Source of the DNA: Bacteroidota bacterium
GTDB lineage: Bacteria > Bacteroidota > Bacteroidia > Flavobacteriales_C > GCA-002722245
Assembly: GCA_026390935.1 (NCBI GenBank)
Contig: JAPLEZ010000145.1
Coordinates: 143,961 to 207,960, forward strand
Direction: 5' to 3'
DNA length: 64,000 nucleotides
A program made the translations under genes and the position numbers. Below, piece by piece: positions 10,102 through 20,280 of the stretch; the first letter of the stretch is position 1; the number at the start of each line of letters is the position of its first letter. The notes beneath the pieces were generated by a model. It was not told the DNA's origin. It saw only the letters and a list, made by a program, of their open reading frames with translations, and searched no databases.

Positions 10102-11538
10102 TTATCTGGTATTTTTAAAGTCGCTCTCGGTATCAACAATAATTTTCTCGTTCCTATTGGCCAATTCCCATGCGGTAAAGAAAACCAAACGGGCAATTTT
10201 TTCCACTTTATCAAAGTTGATTTTATCAACAGTATCGCTTGGTTGATGGTAATCGGCGTGAGTTCCATTAAAATAAAAAATAACCGGAATACCATTTTTC
10301 GCAAAATTGTAATGATCGGAACGGTAGTAAAAACGATTAGGGTCTTCTGGCGCATTAAAGGTATAATCCAATTCTAGCTTAGTGTACATGGTATTTGCGC
10401 TATCGCTGATTTTATGCAATTGAGAGCTTAATTTATCACTTCCAATCAAGTACACATAATCGGGATTGGTTCCATGCTTTTCATCAATACGACCTATCAT
10501 ATCAATGTTTAAATCGGCAACGGTACTTGCTAAAGGAAAAATAGGGTTAGAAGTATAAAAAGAAGAACCCAACAAACCCTTTTCTTCGCCTGAAACAGTC
10601 ATGAATAAAATACTTCGTCTTGGACCATGACCCTCTTTTTTTGCTTGCTGAAAAGCTTTAGACAGTGCTATCACAGCCGCAGTTCCCGAACCATCATCAT
10701 CGGCACCATAATAAATTTTACCATCATGTATGCCCAAATGATCGTAATGAGCTGTTATCACTACAACTTCATTTTTCAAATCACTGCCTTCTACATAACC
10801 CAACACGTTTTCAGAAGAAACTTTATCGGACTCGATACTGATTTTTATTCCAACAGTGCACTCCAATTCTTTGTTAGAAAAGTTTTTCATTTTGATTTTA
10901 AAACGAAGTGCTTTCTTAGCCGACTTAATAGATAAAAAGAAAAGCGGGGTTGAATGTTTCGCGTCTGTTTCTAATACTTTAAGCTTCTCGGCCCGCAAAC
11001 GATAGCCAGACAAATTCATTTTAGTAGCAGCCTTTTCATCTATCAAAAAAACAGCGCTTGCTCCCGAATTCATTAATTCCTTTATTTCCTTTTCCGTATA
11101 GCCTTTCAACATTGTAAAAACAACCTTGTCTTTTAAGTTGCTAGTGGGTTTGGTAATAAAAATGGCCTTATCAGCAGAAATCTCCGCATTTGAAAAATTA
11201 GAAAGATGATAATAGTCGACCAAAAAATCTAACTCTTTTCCATTGATATTAATGCTTACTTGCTCTGGCTTTATAGTAGACAAATAAAACGGCTGAAAGT
11301 ATGTGTTGTTATAGGGCGCTATTCCAAATGAGTTGAATTGCTTGGCAATATATCTTGCTGCCTTTTTTTGTCCGGGTTGTGCAGTTTCCCTTCCTTCTAA
11401 AGAATCAGAAGCGAGCACTGTAATAAATTCCTTTATATCGCTTGAACGAACAAACGTAGAATACTTTATTGCTACAGAATCCTGCGCAAATAAAGACATT
11501 CCCAGACTTAAAAAGCAAAAAACACAAATGTATTTCAT
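10102..11538 (-). CDS. M28 family metallopeptidase (secreted)
   Basis: Signal peptide; VVVITAHYDHLGIHDGKIYYGADDDGSGTAAVIALSKAF...MTVSGEEKGLLGSSFY...DHYNFAKNGIPVIFYFNGTHADYHQPSDTVDKI. Confidence 0.88.
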   Translation of the reverse strand: MKYICVFCFLSLGMSLFAQDSVAIKYSTFVRSSDIKEFITVLASDSLEGRETAQPGQKKAARYIAKQFNSFGIAPYNNTYFQPFYLSTIKPEQVSININGKELDFLVDYYHLSNFSNAEISADKAIFITKPTSNLKDKVVFTMLKGYTEKEIKELMNSGASAVFLIDEKAATKMNLSGYRLRAEKLKVLETDAKHSTPLFFLSIKSAKKALRFKIKMKNFSNKELECTVGIKISIESDKVSSENVLGYVEGSDLKNEVVVITAHYDHLGIHDGKIYYGADDDGSGTAAVIALSKAFQQAKKEGHGPRRSILFMTVSGEEKGLLGSSFYTSNPIFPLASTVADLNIDMIGRIDEKHGTNPDYVYLIGSDKLSSQLHKISDSANTMYTKLELDYTFNAPEDPNRFYYRSDHYNFAKNGIPVIFYFNGTHADYHQPSDTVDKINFDKVEKIARLVFFTAWELANRNEKIIVDTESDFKNTR

Positions 11539-11539
11539 G

Positions 11540-11968
11540 CTAACAAGCTATTTTATTAACTCGGTTAGCATGTCTTCCTCCTTCAAAATCAGTTGAAACA
11601 AAAGCTTCTACAATTTCTATTGCGAGTTCTTTTGAAATAAAGCGAGAGGGAAGTGCCACTACATTAGCATTGTTATGTTGACGAGCTAGTTGAGCAACTT
11701 CAACATTCCAGCACAAAGCTGAACGCACATTTTGGTGCTTATTTGCTGTCATATTAACTCCATTTGCACTTCCGCAAATCAATATTCCTAATTTATAAGC
11801 ACCATCATTAACAGCCTTAGCTAACGGATGAGCATAATCAGGATAATCACAACTTTGATCGGAGTTGGTTCCGAAATCCTTTATTTGATGGCCTTTCGAC
11901 TGCAAATATTCTTTTATTGTATCTTTCAGCAGGTATCCTGCATGGTCGGCGGCAATTGCAATTTCCAT
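11540..11968 (-). CDS. rpiB: Ribose-5-phosphate isomerase B
   Basis: MEIAIAADHAGYLLKDTIKEYLQSKGHQIKDFGTNSDQSCDYPDYAHPLAKAV...GILICGSANGVNMTANKHQNVRSALCWNVEVAQLARQHNNANVVALPSRFI. Confidence 0.95.
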   Translation of the reverse strand: MEIAIAADHAGYLLKDTIKEYLQSKGHQIKDFGTNSDQSCDYPDYAHPLAKAVNDGAYKLGILICGSANGVNMTANKHQNVRSALCWNVEVAQLARQHNNANVVALPSRFISKELAIEIVEAFVSTDFEGGRHANRVNKIAC

Positions 11969-12408
11969 GGTTACGATATTAACATTTTACAAACAGTTCT
12001 TTTTTTTAAAAAATTAAACAACTGTTTTTTAGTGGTTTAACTTAGTGAGTTGTTAACAGGATTAATGTTCAGTAATAATAATGAGTCTGATAACTTTGAG
12101 GTAAAAATAGTCAGTTAATCTTAATAATAATTCTAATGCGTAATGTTATTTGAAAAGAAAAACGATTAAGTGAAAACTTAAGGTAAAAGAGTTAACAAAA
12201 TATAAACACTAAATATTGGAGGGTTTATTAACTTTATAAAAATTATCAATATTGTTAAAAACAAACTATTCACCTAATTATCAATTGATTCAAAAATTTA
12301 TGTAGTTGATAACCGGTTAATAAAGATGGATTAATCAACATTCCAAATAAAAGAGAAAAAGATAAACACAATACTAACAGGATATATTACAATAACATAA
12401 AAGATAAA

Positions 12409-13404
12409 ATGAATTTTAATATTAATGATATTGAGGAGAAAGGGTACTTAGACGTTTCTGTGAATCCTTCCTTAGATTTGTTCCATGAAATTGAAAAACT
12501 CAAAAAGGAAAAAAATGCAGTCATCTTAGCGCACTATTATCAGGATTCCGATATTCAGGATATTGCTGATTATATCGGAGATAGTTTAGGTTTATCGCAA
12601 CAGGCTGCTAAAACCAATGCCGACATTATTGTTTTCGCTGGTGTTCAGTTTATGGCAGAGACAGCAAAGATTTTATCTCCACAAAAAAAGGTTTTACTGC
12701 CCGATTTAAAGGCTGGTTGTTCACTAGCAGATTCTTGTCCGGGAGATGAATTTAAAAAGTTTAAAGATGCACATCCAGATCATTTAGTGATTTCATATGT
12801 AAATTGTTCAGCGGAAATTAAAGCATTAACAGATATCGTTTGTACATCAAGTAATGCTTTACAAATCATTGAAAGTCTGCCAAAAGAGCAAAAAATAATA
12901 TTTGCTCCCGACAAAAACTTAGGAGCTTACCTAATTAAAAAAACAGGACGAACTATGGTTTTGTGGGATGGATCCTGCATGGTTCATGAAATTTTTTCCT
13001 TAGAAAAGATAGCTCAATTGAAAAACAGGCATCCTAATGCACAATTACTAGCTCATCCAGAGTGTGAGGCGTCGTTATTACAAATGGCTGATTACATCGG
13101 TTCTACAACAGGAATATTAAACTATTCTGTTAAGAGTGATTGTAAAGAATTCATTGTTGCTACAGAAGCTGGAATTATCCATCAGATGCAAAAGAGTTCG
13201 CCTGAAAAAACATTTATTCCTGCACCTCCTAACAATACATGTGCTTGTAATGATTGTCCGCATATGAAACTAAATACTTTAGAAAAATTATACAATTGTT
13301 TGAAGTATGAATTACCTGCTATTGAAATGAATGCAGCGTTAATTGAACAAGCTAAAAAACCAATTATTAGAATGTTGGAAATTTCGGAGAAATTAGGATT
13401 ATAA
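12409..13404 (+). CDS. nadA: Quinolinate synthase
   Basis: [74 protein letters not shown]...[17 protein letters not shown]. Confidence 0.96.
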   Translation: MNFNINDIEEKGYLDVSVNPSLDLFHEIEKLKKEKNAVILAHYYQDSDIQDIADYIGDSLGLSQQAAKTNADIIVFAGVQFMAETAKILSPQKKVLLPDLKAGCSLADSCPGDEFKKFKDAHPDHLVISYVNCSAEIKALTDIVCTSSNALQIIESLPKEQKIIFAPDKNLGAYLIKKTGRTMVLWDGSCMVHEIFSLEKIAQLKNRHPNAQLLAHPECEASLLQMADYIGSTTGILNYSVKSDCKEFIVATEAGIIHQMQKSSPEKTFIPAPPNNTCACNDCPHMKLNTLEKLYNCLKYELPAIEMNAALIEQAKKPIIRMLEISEKLGL

Positions 13405-13407
13405 AAA

Positions 13408-14961
13408 ATGGTTCAAAATTTAAAGTTTAAGGTTCAGCGTTTATTTTTTGGCTTATGCCTTATAACTTATAGCTTTTCATATTGTCAGGATTCCACACAA
13501 TTTAAAATTTACTATTATCCTTCAGGAATAAAATCCAGTGAAGGATATTTAAGCATGGGAAAACCTGATAAATATTGGAAAACATATTTTGAAAATGGAA
13601 AAATTAGAACAGAAGGAAATCGTAAAAACTTTGAATTAGATAGTATCTGGAAATTTTATTCTGACAACGGACAATTAAGTTCAACGATTGAATACAAAAA
13701 CGGAAAGAAACACGGTTGGAAAACAAATTATGACTCACTTCTTATTTCAAAAGAACATTTTGTTAATGATGAAAAAGAAGGCTGGTCGTACAGTTATTAT
13801 TCTTCAGGAAAAGTAAAAACAGAAGGCTGGTTTGAAAAGGGAAAGCAAGTTGGTAAAGCTTATAAGTACAGTGAAAATTCTGATACTTTAATTATTGAAA
13901 TAAGCATTTATAAAAATGGAATTCTTCAAAAAAAAGAAGACATTAATAGCATTGATAAATTAGGTAAAAAACAAGGAGCCTGGAAGTGGTTTTATCCCAA
14001 TAAAACAATAAAAGCAGAAGGGTATTTTAAAAATGATTTATTGCACGGATATTATAAAAGCTATGATATTTCGGGCAATTTGAAAGAAGTATTTAAATAT
14101 GAAAACGGAGTAAAAATTGAAAATGCTCCAGAGCTCGCAAAAGTAGAAGTGAAAAAAGAATATTATCCCAACATGAAAGTCAAATCATCGGGAGCTTACA
14201 TAGATGGAAAAAAAGAAGGTGCACATAAATTTTTTGATGAGCAAGGCAATGTAACAGCAACTAAAATTTACAAGGATGATGTGGAGATAGGTAGCGGAAT
14301 TATTGGTAATTCAGGAAAACGAGATGGCGAATGGAAAGAATTTTATGAAGATGGACAAGTAAAAGTAAGCGGTCTTTTTAAAAACGATGTAAGGGTAGGA
14401 AAATGGATTTATTACTATCCCAATAAACAAATAGAACAGATAGGCGAGTACAACGCTAAAGGACTTCCTGTTGGTGAATGGAAGTGGTATTATGCCTCAG
14501 GAAAATTATTGAGAGAAGAGAGATTTGATGGTGGTTTGGAAGAAGGTCTTTTGATTGAATATTCGGAAGCAGGAAAAGTAATTACAAAAGGTTCATTTGT
14601 TCTGGGTTTTAAAGAAGGTGAATGGATTTATGAAATGGGTGTTTACAAAGAAATTGGATCGTACAAAAACGATTTAAGAGAAGGTGTATGGAAGCACATT
14701 TACACCGATAATAATAAACTTCGATTTGAAGGATCTTTTCAAATGGGAAATGCAGTTGGACATCATAAATTTTATTATCCTTCGGGAATGCTGAAATCAG
14801 AAGGACCTTATGTTGGAGGAGCAAAAAATGGCGATTGGAAATATTATGATGAGGCAGGAGAAATAGAAAAAATAATTACTTTCAGGAACGACGAAGAATA
14901 TAAAATTAACGGACTTAAAGTAAATCCAGAAGAGCAAAAAGATGAAGGAAAAAAGCAATAA
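13408..14961 (+). CDS. YwqK/MORN-repeat secreted protein
   Basis: More than ten ~22-aa repeats of the form GxWxxYYxNGKxxxEGxYxNGxxxG; N-terminal hydrophobic signal region. Confidence 0.75.
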   Translation: MVQNLKFKVQRLFFGLCLITYSFSYCQDSTQFKIYYYPSGIKSSEGYLSMGKPDKYWKTYFENGKIRTEGNRKNFELDSIWKFYSDNGQLSSTIEYKNGKKHGWKTNYDSLLISKEHFVNDEKEGWSYSYYSSGKVKTEGWFEKGKQVGKAYKYSENSDTLIIEISIYKNGILQKKEDINSIDKLGKKQGAWKWFYPNKTIKAEGYFKNDLLHGYYKSYDISGNLKEVFKYENGVKIENAPELAKVEVKKEYYPNMKVKSSGAYIDGKKEGAHKFFDEQGNVTATKIYKDDVEIGSGIIGNSGKRDGEWKEFYEDGQVKVSGLFKNDVRVGKWIYYYPNKQIEQIGEYNAKGLPVGEWKWYYASGKLLREERFDGGLEEGLLIEYSEAGKVITKGSFVLGFKEGEWIYEMGVYKEIGSYKNDLREGVWKHIYTDNNKLRFEGSFQMGNAVGHHKFYYPSGMLKSEGPYVGGAKNGDWKYYDEAGEIEKIITFRNDEEYKINGLKVNPEEQKDEGKKQ

Positions 14962-16471
14962 AACAAAAGCTTCATCCGGCGAAAAAGGCAAAAAACTGGA
15001 AATAGAAAGCCAGTTGCGCATAAGCGAAGAAAAACACAGAATGCTTTTCTCTAAAGCCAACGACTCCATTTTTATTATTAAAGACAATAAAGTGATTGAT
15101 TGTAATGAGAAATCACTGGAGATGTTTGCCTGCACACAAAATGAAATTATTGGAAAGGCGATGTATCATTTTTTGCCCGAGAAACAACCAGACGGCGCCG
15201 ACTCCATTTTAAATTTTTATGATCTTACACTGCTTGCTTCAAATGGACAATCGCAGTTTTTTTATTGGAAATTTTTGCGTTTTAAAGGCGAGCAATTTGA
15301 TGCAGAAGTGAGTTTAAATTCTTTTGTAGTGAACGGGGAAAATATGTTGCAGGCGATAGTACGCGACATTACACGCAGAAAGGAAGCAGAGGAATTTAAA
15401 AACAAAAGCATCAAGAGTTATTTCGAGATTTTTAATACTAGTTCCGACTATATTTTCATTATCAATGAGCAGGAATACATCATTGATGTTAACAAGTCAA
15501 CCATAGATCGATTCGGTATTTCCAAAGAGGAGATCATTGGAAATACTTTTAAAATACTAAGTGATCAGATTAGAAATGATTTTGCGATTTTTCAAAAGAA
15601 TATTAATGAAAGCTGGAAAAAGCAAAAAAAATTCGATTGGTGGGGGAAAACGCGCAAGGGAGAAATTTTCCCAATGGAGATCATTTTACGCAATGGATCT
15701 TATTTTGGAAAAAATGTGTTGATTGTCAATGCCCGTGATATTTCTGAGCGTGTAATGGCGGAAGAAGAAAGGCTAAGAGCTGAAATTGCTGAAGCGAATT
15801 CTACTTTTTTAAAGAAAGAAATTGATGAAAGAAAAATCAGTGAGGAAAAGCTGAAAGAAACTTTGTCGGAAAGAGAAATGCTGTTGAAAGAAGTTCACCA
15901 CCGTGTAAAAAACAACCTTCAGGTGATCTCTAGTATCCTTAATTTGCAGTCTTCTTATGTTAAGGATCAATACACGCTTTCCATGCTTAAAGAGTGTCGC
16001 GACAGAATTAAATCCATGTCGTTTATTCACGAAAGTTTGTACCAAACGAAAAACTTTTCTCATGTGGATTTCGGCGACTATTTGAAAAGCTTGTGTTCCA
16101 ATTTATTGTACTCTTATTCTGTAAGTGGTAGGGTAACACTGAATTACGATATTGACAATATTTTTTTAACGCTCGATACGGCAATTCCTGCAGGACTCAT
16201 TGTAAACGAGCTCGTGTCAAATTCGTTGAAATATGGCTTTCCAGATAATCAAAAGGGAAACATTTTTGTATCTTTGAAGAGCACGAAGAAAGGACTTAAT
16301 GTTTTAATTGTTGAGGACGACGGAGTGGGTATGCCACCAAGCGTAAATTTTAAGGAAACAGATTCTCTGGGATTACAGCTGGTAGTAACCTTGTCGGATC
16401 AAATTGACGGAGAAATAACATTGAAGGAAGGAAAAGGGGCTTGTTTTGTAATAGAATTTAAAGCAAATTAA
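14942..16471 (+). CDS. PAS-domain sensor histidine kinase (HisKA_2 type)
   Basis: Two PAS-like blocks (SKANDSIFIIKDNKVIDCNEKSLEMF; TSSDYIFIINEQEYIIDVNKSTIDRF), HisKA_2 block LLKEVHHRVKNNLQVISSILNLQSSYVKD, ATPase block LIVNELVSNSLKYGFP. Confidence 0.9.
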   Translation: MKEKSNKTKASSGEKGKKLEIESQLRISEEKHRMLFSKANDSIFIIKDNKVIDCNEKSLEMFACTQNEIIGKAMYHFLPEKQPDGADSILNFYDLTLLASNGQSQFFYWKFLRFKGEQFDAEVSLNSFVVNGENMLQAIVRDITRRKEAEEFKNKSIKSYFEIFNTSSDYIFIINEQEYIIDVNKSTIDRFGISKEEIIGNTFKILSDQIRNDFAIFQKNINESWKKQKKFDWWGKTRKGEIFPMEIILRNGSYFGKNVLIVNARDISERVMAEEERLRAEIAEANSTFLKKEIDERKISEEKLKETLSEREMLLKEVHHRVKNNLQVISSILNLQSSYVKDQYTLSMLKECRDRIKSMSFIHESLYQTKNFSHVDFGDYLKSLCSNLLYSYSVSGRVTLNYDIDNIFLTLDTAIPAGLIVNELVSNSLKYGFPDNQKGNIFVSLKSTKKGLNVLIVEDDGVGMPPSVNFKETDSLGLQLVVTLSDQIDGEITLKEGKGACFVIEFKAN

Positions 16472-16476
16472 GAGAT

Positions 16477-17235
16477 ATGAGCAACATTAGGGTATTGGTC
16501 GTTGAAGACGAAAATATTGTGGCCAAAGACATTCAGATGAGTTTGGAAAAAATGGGATACAACGTCATCGGAACAGCTTCCTCCGGCGAAAAAGCTTTGG
16601 AAATTCTGAAGGAAAATCAGCCAAGCATTATTTTGATGGACATCATGCTCAAAGGAAAAATGAGTGGAATTGACACCGCCGAAATAGTGAAAAACGAATA
16701 CGATTTACCCATTATATTTTTAACAGCATACGCCGACGAGAGTACGCTCTCCAAAGCAAAAATCACCGAACCTTACGGTTATATTCTTAAACCATTCAAA
16801 GAAATTGATTTACACACATCCATCGAAATGGCGCTTTACAAGCACAAAAAAACAATGGAATTAAAGAAAGAAGTAAAGGTTTTTTCGGCAATTTTAGACG
16901 AAAGAACTTCTCCTGATTTTATTTTCATTCGTGCAAAATCAAAGTTGGTGAAGATTAAAATGGCCGATCTTTTTTATGTAGAAGCATTGAAGGATTATGT
17001 TATTTTTCACACCGCCAGTGAAGATTTCACGCTGCACTCTACGATGAAGGATATTGAGACAAAACTGCCCGCCAGTCAATTCATTCGTGTTCATCGTTCG
17101 TTCATCGTTCGCGTAGATCGCATTATTTCTTTGGAGCAATCACAAGGAATTTTGTATCTCGAAGGTGATGAAACACCAATTTCTATTGGCGGATCTTATA
17201 AGGATGATTTGTTGAACAGATTGAATTTCGTTTAA
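16477..17235 (+). CDS. LytTR-type response regulator
   Basis: Receiver domain VLVVEDENIVAKDIQMSLEKMGY...ILMDIMLKGKMSGIDTAEIV plus LytTR output LVKIKMADLFYVEALKDYVIFHTASEDFTLHSTMKDIETKLPASQFIRVHRSFIVRVDRI. Confidence 0.92.
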   Translation: MSNIRVLVVEDENIVAKDIQMSLEKMGYNVIGTASSGEKALEILKENQPSIILMDIMLKGKMSGIDTAEIVKNEYDLPIIFLTAYADESTLSKAKITEPYGYILKPFKEIDLHTSIEMALYKHKKTMELKKEVKVFSAILDERTSPDFIFIRAKSKLVKIKMADLFYVEALKDYVIFHTASEDFTLHSTMKDIETKLPASQFIRVHRSFIVRVDRIISLEQSQGILYLEGDETPISIGGSYKDDLLNRLNFV

Positions 17236-17495
17236 TGAACAAAGCTAATCTATTGAAGGGCGCATCTTGGTTTATTGCAGTTGTAGCCGTGCTTTCCTTG
17301 ATTTTATTTCTGGTGAGCGGACTTTTGAAAGATCACCTTTTTGATCTCATTCTGTTTGTGGGAATGCTTTTTATCATCTCCGATTTACTAAAGAAATACA
17401 AAGCCGAAAAAAAGAAATGGCATATACCTGCAATTATCTTCTTCGCAGCTGTATCGGTGCTTTATATAGTTTACTTTTTTGTGGTTTCGAAGTAA
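17235..17495 (+). CDS. Small hypothetical membrane protein
   Basis: Three hydrophobic segments in 86 aa; ATG overlaps the preceding stop. Confidence 0.6.
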   Translation: MNKANLLKGASWFIAVVAVLSLILFLVSGLLKDHLFDLILFVGMLFIISDLLKKYKAEKKKWHIPAIIFFAAVSVLYIVYFFVVSK

Positions 17496-17538
17496 GGCCA
17501 GGTTAAACTATTGCAAAACGAATGGGAACGCATGGAAA

Positions 17539-17980
17539 ATGGTCCGGTAATGTCCTCCTGACGAAGGAAGGATCTATCGCCCTCTAATTCACAAATCATT
17601 ATATTTGCTTCGCCAACTAAATATTAATGGACCACAATTATTTCGTTTATATTCTTACTAATCCTAAGAAAACAGTTTTATATACTGGTGTTACCAATGA
17701 CTTAGCAAATCGTGTGAATGAGCATTTTGAAAAGCGAGGAAATCCATCTTCGTTTGCAGGAAAATATTATTGTTTTAATTTGATTTACTATGAGCGCTTT
17801 GATCAAATAGAACACGCTATAGAAAGGGAAAAGGAAATTAAAGGATGGAGAAGGGAAAAGAAGGAAAAGTTGATTGTGGCCTTTAATCCGGAATGGAAAT
17901 TTTTAAACAATGAGATGATGGATTTGTGAAGTATAGGGCGATAGATCCTTCCTTCGTCCAGGAGGACATTACCGGACCAT
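17539..17980 (+). mobile_element. GIY-YIG nuclease gene bracketed by family-A REPIN-like arms (inside-out arrangement)
   Basis: Left 17539-17583 atggtccggtaatgtcctcctgacgaaggaaggatctatcgccct; right 17935-17980 agggcgatagatccttccttcgtccaggaggacattaccggaccat; inverted complements apart from one inserted C. ORF 17627-17929 between. Confidence 0.75.
17627..17929 (+). CDS. GIY-YIG nuclease family protein
   Basis: YFVYILTNPKKTVLYTGVTNDLANRVNEHF...AIEREKEIKGWRREKKEKLIVAFNPEW; intact GIY-YIG core, catalytic Arg/Glu positions retained; own TATATTTG box at 17600-17607. Confidence 0.9.
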   Translation: MDHNYFVYILTNPKKTVLYTGVTNDLANRVNEHFEKRGNPSSFAGKYYCFNLIYYERFDQIEHAIEREKEIKGWRREKKEKLIVAFNPEWKFLNNEMMDL

Positions 17981-18063
17981 ATTCACTGCACTTCCGCCAT
18001 TAGTGCCTCGAGGTGACCAATAAATTAAATTTTGCAGTTTGCACTTCTTAGAAAGAATAATTC

Positions 18064-20208
18064 CTAAAAATCCCCGTCTTCCTCCGTTGCGATATTGAAA
18101 TCCAATTGCTTTTTCACCAGATTGGCACCTATCACTTTAATTTTGATTTTATCGCCGAATTGGTACACTTTACCTGTGCTGCGACCAACCATGCGGTAAT
18201 TGTCGGGATCGTGCGACCACGTGTCTCCAAACATGCTTTTAACGGATACCATCCCTTCACATTTGTTCTCAATGATTTCGCAATAGAGCCCCCATTCGGT
18301 AACGCCTGAAATCACCGCTTCAAAAGTTTCACCAAGGTGAGTTTTCAAATATTCTACTTGTTTGTATTTGGTAGATTCACGCTCTGCTTCGGCTGCCAAT
18401 CGCTCTCTTTCAGAGCAATGCACGCATTGTTCTTCATAGGTTTCCTTGTTGGCAGATTTGTCGCCGCTGGCATATTGCTGCAATAAACGATGTGCCATTA
18501 CATCGGGATAACGACGGATAGGAGAGGTAAAGTGAGAATAAAAATCAAAAGCCAATCCGTAGTGACCAATATTGTCGGTAGAATATTCCGCTTTCGCCAT
18601 TGTACGAATGGCAAGGGTTTCCAGCATTGACCCGTAATTTTTTGTTTTGGCGTCGGCCAGCATTTTGTTGATGGCGTGACCTACTTGTCGCGGTGTTTGC
18701 GCATTTAACTCGTATCCGAATTGTCGCACGAAACCAGCGAAAACATTGAACTTTTCCATCGCTGGCAAGTCATGCACACGGTACACAAAAGTTTTGGCTG
18801 GTTTTAAATCTTTGCCCACCGACATTGCCACATATTTGTTTGCCAGCAACATGAATTCTTCAATGAGTTTGTTGGCGTCTTTTGATTCTTTAAAGTAGAT
18901 CCCAGTAGGGACACCGTGCTCATCGAGATGGAATTTAACTTCCATTTTATCGAAGCTCACTGCACCATCTTTCATTCTTTGTTTGCGAAGAATTTTTGCC
19001 AAACGATCGAAGGTTAAAATTTCATCTTTCAAATCTCCTTCTCCTGTTTCAATGACTTGTTGCGCTTCTTCGTAGCTAAAGCGACGATCAGAATAAATTA
19101 CGGTTCTTCCTATCCAGCGATTGACTACTTCTGCATTGTCTGTAATTTCAAAAATGCAGGAGTAGCATAGTTTTTCTTCGTGCGGACGAAGAGAACAAAC
19201 GCCATTAGATAATTTTTCGGGAAGCATTGGAACTACGCGATCCACAAGGTAAACAGAAGTCGCTCTATCGTATGCTTCTTTATCGAGAATGGATCCTGGT
19301 TGTACATAATGCGATACATCGGCGATGTGAACGCCAATTTCCCAGTTTCCGTTTTCCAGTTTTTGAATGGAAAGCGCATCGTCAAAATCTTTTGCGTCGT
19401 GCGGATCTATGGTGAACGTGGTGATTTTACGCATGTCGCGACGCTTGGCAATTTCAGCTTCGGAAATGGTATCGGGAATTCTTTCTGCGTATTCTTCCAC
19501 TTCTTTAGGGAACTTGGACGGAAGTCCATATTGAAAAAGAATGGCGTGCATTTCAACATCATTATCACCAGCATTTCCTAATACTTCAACAATTGCTCCG
19601 TTGGGATTTTTGGCGCCTTTGGGCCAGTCGAGCATTTTTACAATTACCTTCTGACCGTTTTTTGCGTTGTTTAATTTGCTGGAAGGAATGTAAAAATCAA
19701 CATGGATTTTCTGGTTGTCGGGAATCACAAAACCGAAGTCTTTTACCAATTCCACAGTACCAATAAAATCAACGCGTTTGCGCTCTACCACTTCAACAAT
19801 TTTACCTTCCGGTTTTTTTCCGCGACCAGGAATAATTTCCACTTTCACTATATCTTGATGCATTGCATCTCCAGTGAATTTTTGAGGAATATAAATGTCT
19901 TCTTCGCTGTCCTCAATAATGATATAGGCTGATCCCGACGCTGTAAAATCGGCTCTACCAACTAAACCCCCTTTGGATTCTTTTCCCGCACCGAGAACAA
20001 ATTTTCCGCGGTGAATTTCTTTAATACTTCCTTTCTCAACCAATTGAAACAAAACGTCCAATACTTTTCTTTGCGCGTCTTTGTTGGTGATGCGCAAATC
20101 TTTGGTGATTTGTTTATGGCTTAATTCTCTTTCACCGGCTTTGTAAAATAGCTGCAACACCGAGTTGGTGAGGGCTCCGGTACTAATGTCTCTGTTGTTT
20201 TTACTCAT
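18064..20208 (-). CDS. rnr: Ribonuclease R
   Basis: TFTIDPHDAKDFDDALSIQKLENGNWEIGVHIADVSHYVQPGS...YAHFTSPIRRYPD-like SHFTSPIRRYPDVMAHRLL; C-terminal S1 domain. Confidence 0.95.
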   Translation of the reverse strand: MSKNNRDISTGALTNSVLQLFYKAGERELSHKQITKDLRITNKDAQRKVLDVLFQLVEKGSIKEIHRGKFVLGAGKESKGGLVGRADFTASGSAYIIIEDSEEDIYIPQKFTGDAMHQDIVKVEIIPGRGKKPEGKIVEVVERKRVDFIGTVELVKDFGFVIPDNQKIHVDFYIPSSKLNNAKNGQKVIVKMLDWPKGAKNPNGAIVEVLGNAGDNDVEMHAILFQYGLPSKFPKEVEEYAERIPDTISEAEIAKRRDMRKITTFTIDPHDAKDFDDALSIQKLENGNWEIGVHIADVSHYVQPGSILDKEAYDRATSVYLVDRVVPMLPEKLSNGVCSLRPHEEKLCYSCIFEITDNAEVVNRWIGRTVIYSDRRFSYEEAQQVIETGEGDLKDEILTFDRLAKILRKQRMKDGAVSFDKMEVKFHLDEHGVPTGIYFKESKDANKLIEEFMLLANKYVAMSVGKDLKPAKTFVYRVHDLPAMEKFNVFAGFVRQFGYELNAQTPRQVGHAINKMLADAKTKNYGSMLETLAIRTMAKAEYSTDNIGHYGLAFDFYSHFTSPIRRYPDVMAHRLLQQYASGDKSANKETYEEQCVHCSERERLAAEAERESTKYKQVEYLKTHLGETFEAVISGVTEWGLYCEIIENKCEGMVSVKSMFGDTWSHDPDNYRMVGRSTGKVYQFGDKIKIKVIGANLVKKQLDFNIATEEDGDF

Positions 20209-20280
20209 GCTAATAAAAATAGAAAAATGTATAACATGGTGCCATTGATGGTCCAGAAGTTATGAACAGAAGAGTATTAT

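Noticed and set aside
11970-12408. AT-rich 440-bp intergenic region upstream of nadA with several gttaac/gttgataac words, considered as a replication origin
   Set aside because: No convincing DnaA-box cluster (TTATCCACA) and no dnaA/dnaN neighbour; only a plain TAACTTTG promoter-like box. Needs GC-skew analysis.
13408-14961. YwqK repeats annotated in databases as toxin-antitoxin antitoxin, considered as a TA system
   Set aside because: No toxin partner, signal peptide present, and the repeat family is widespread in secreted Bacteroidota proteins.
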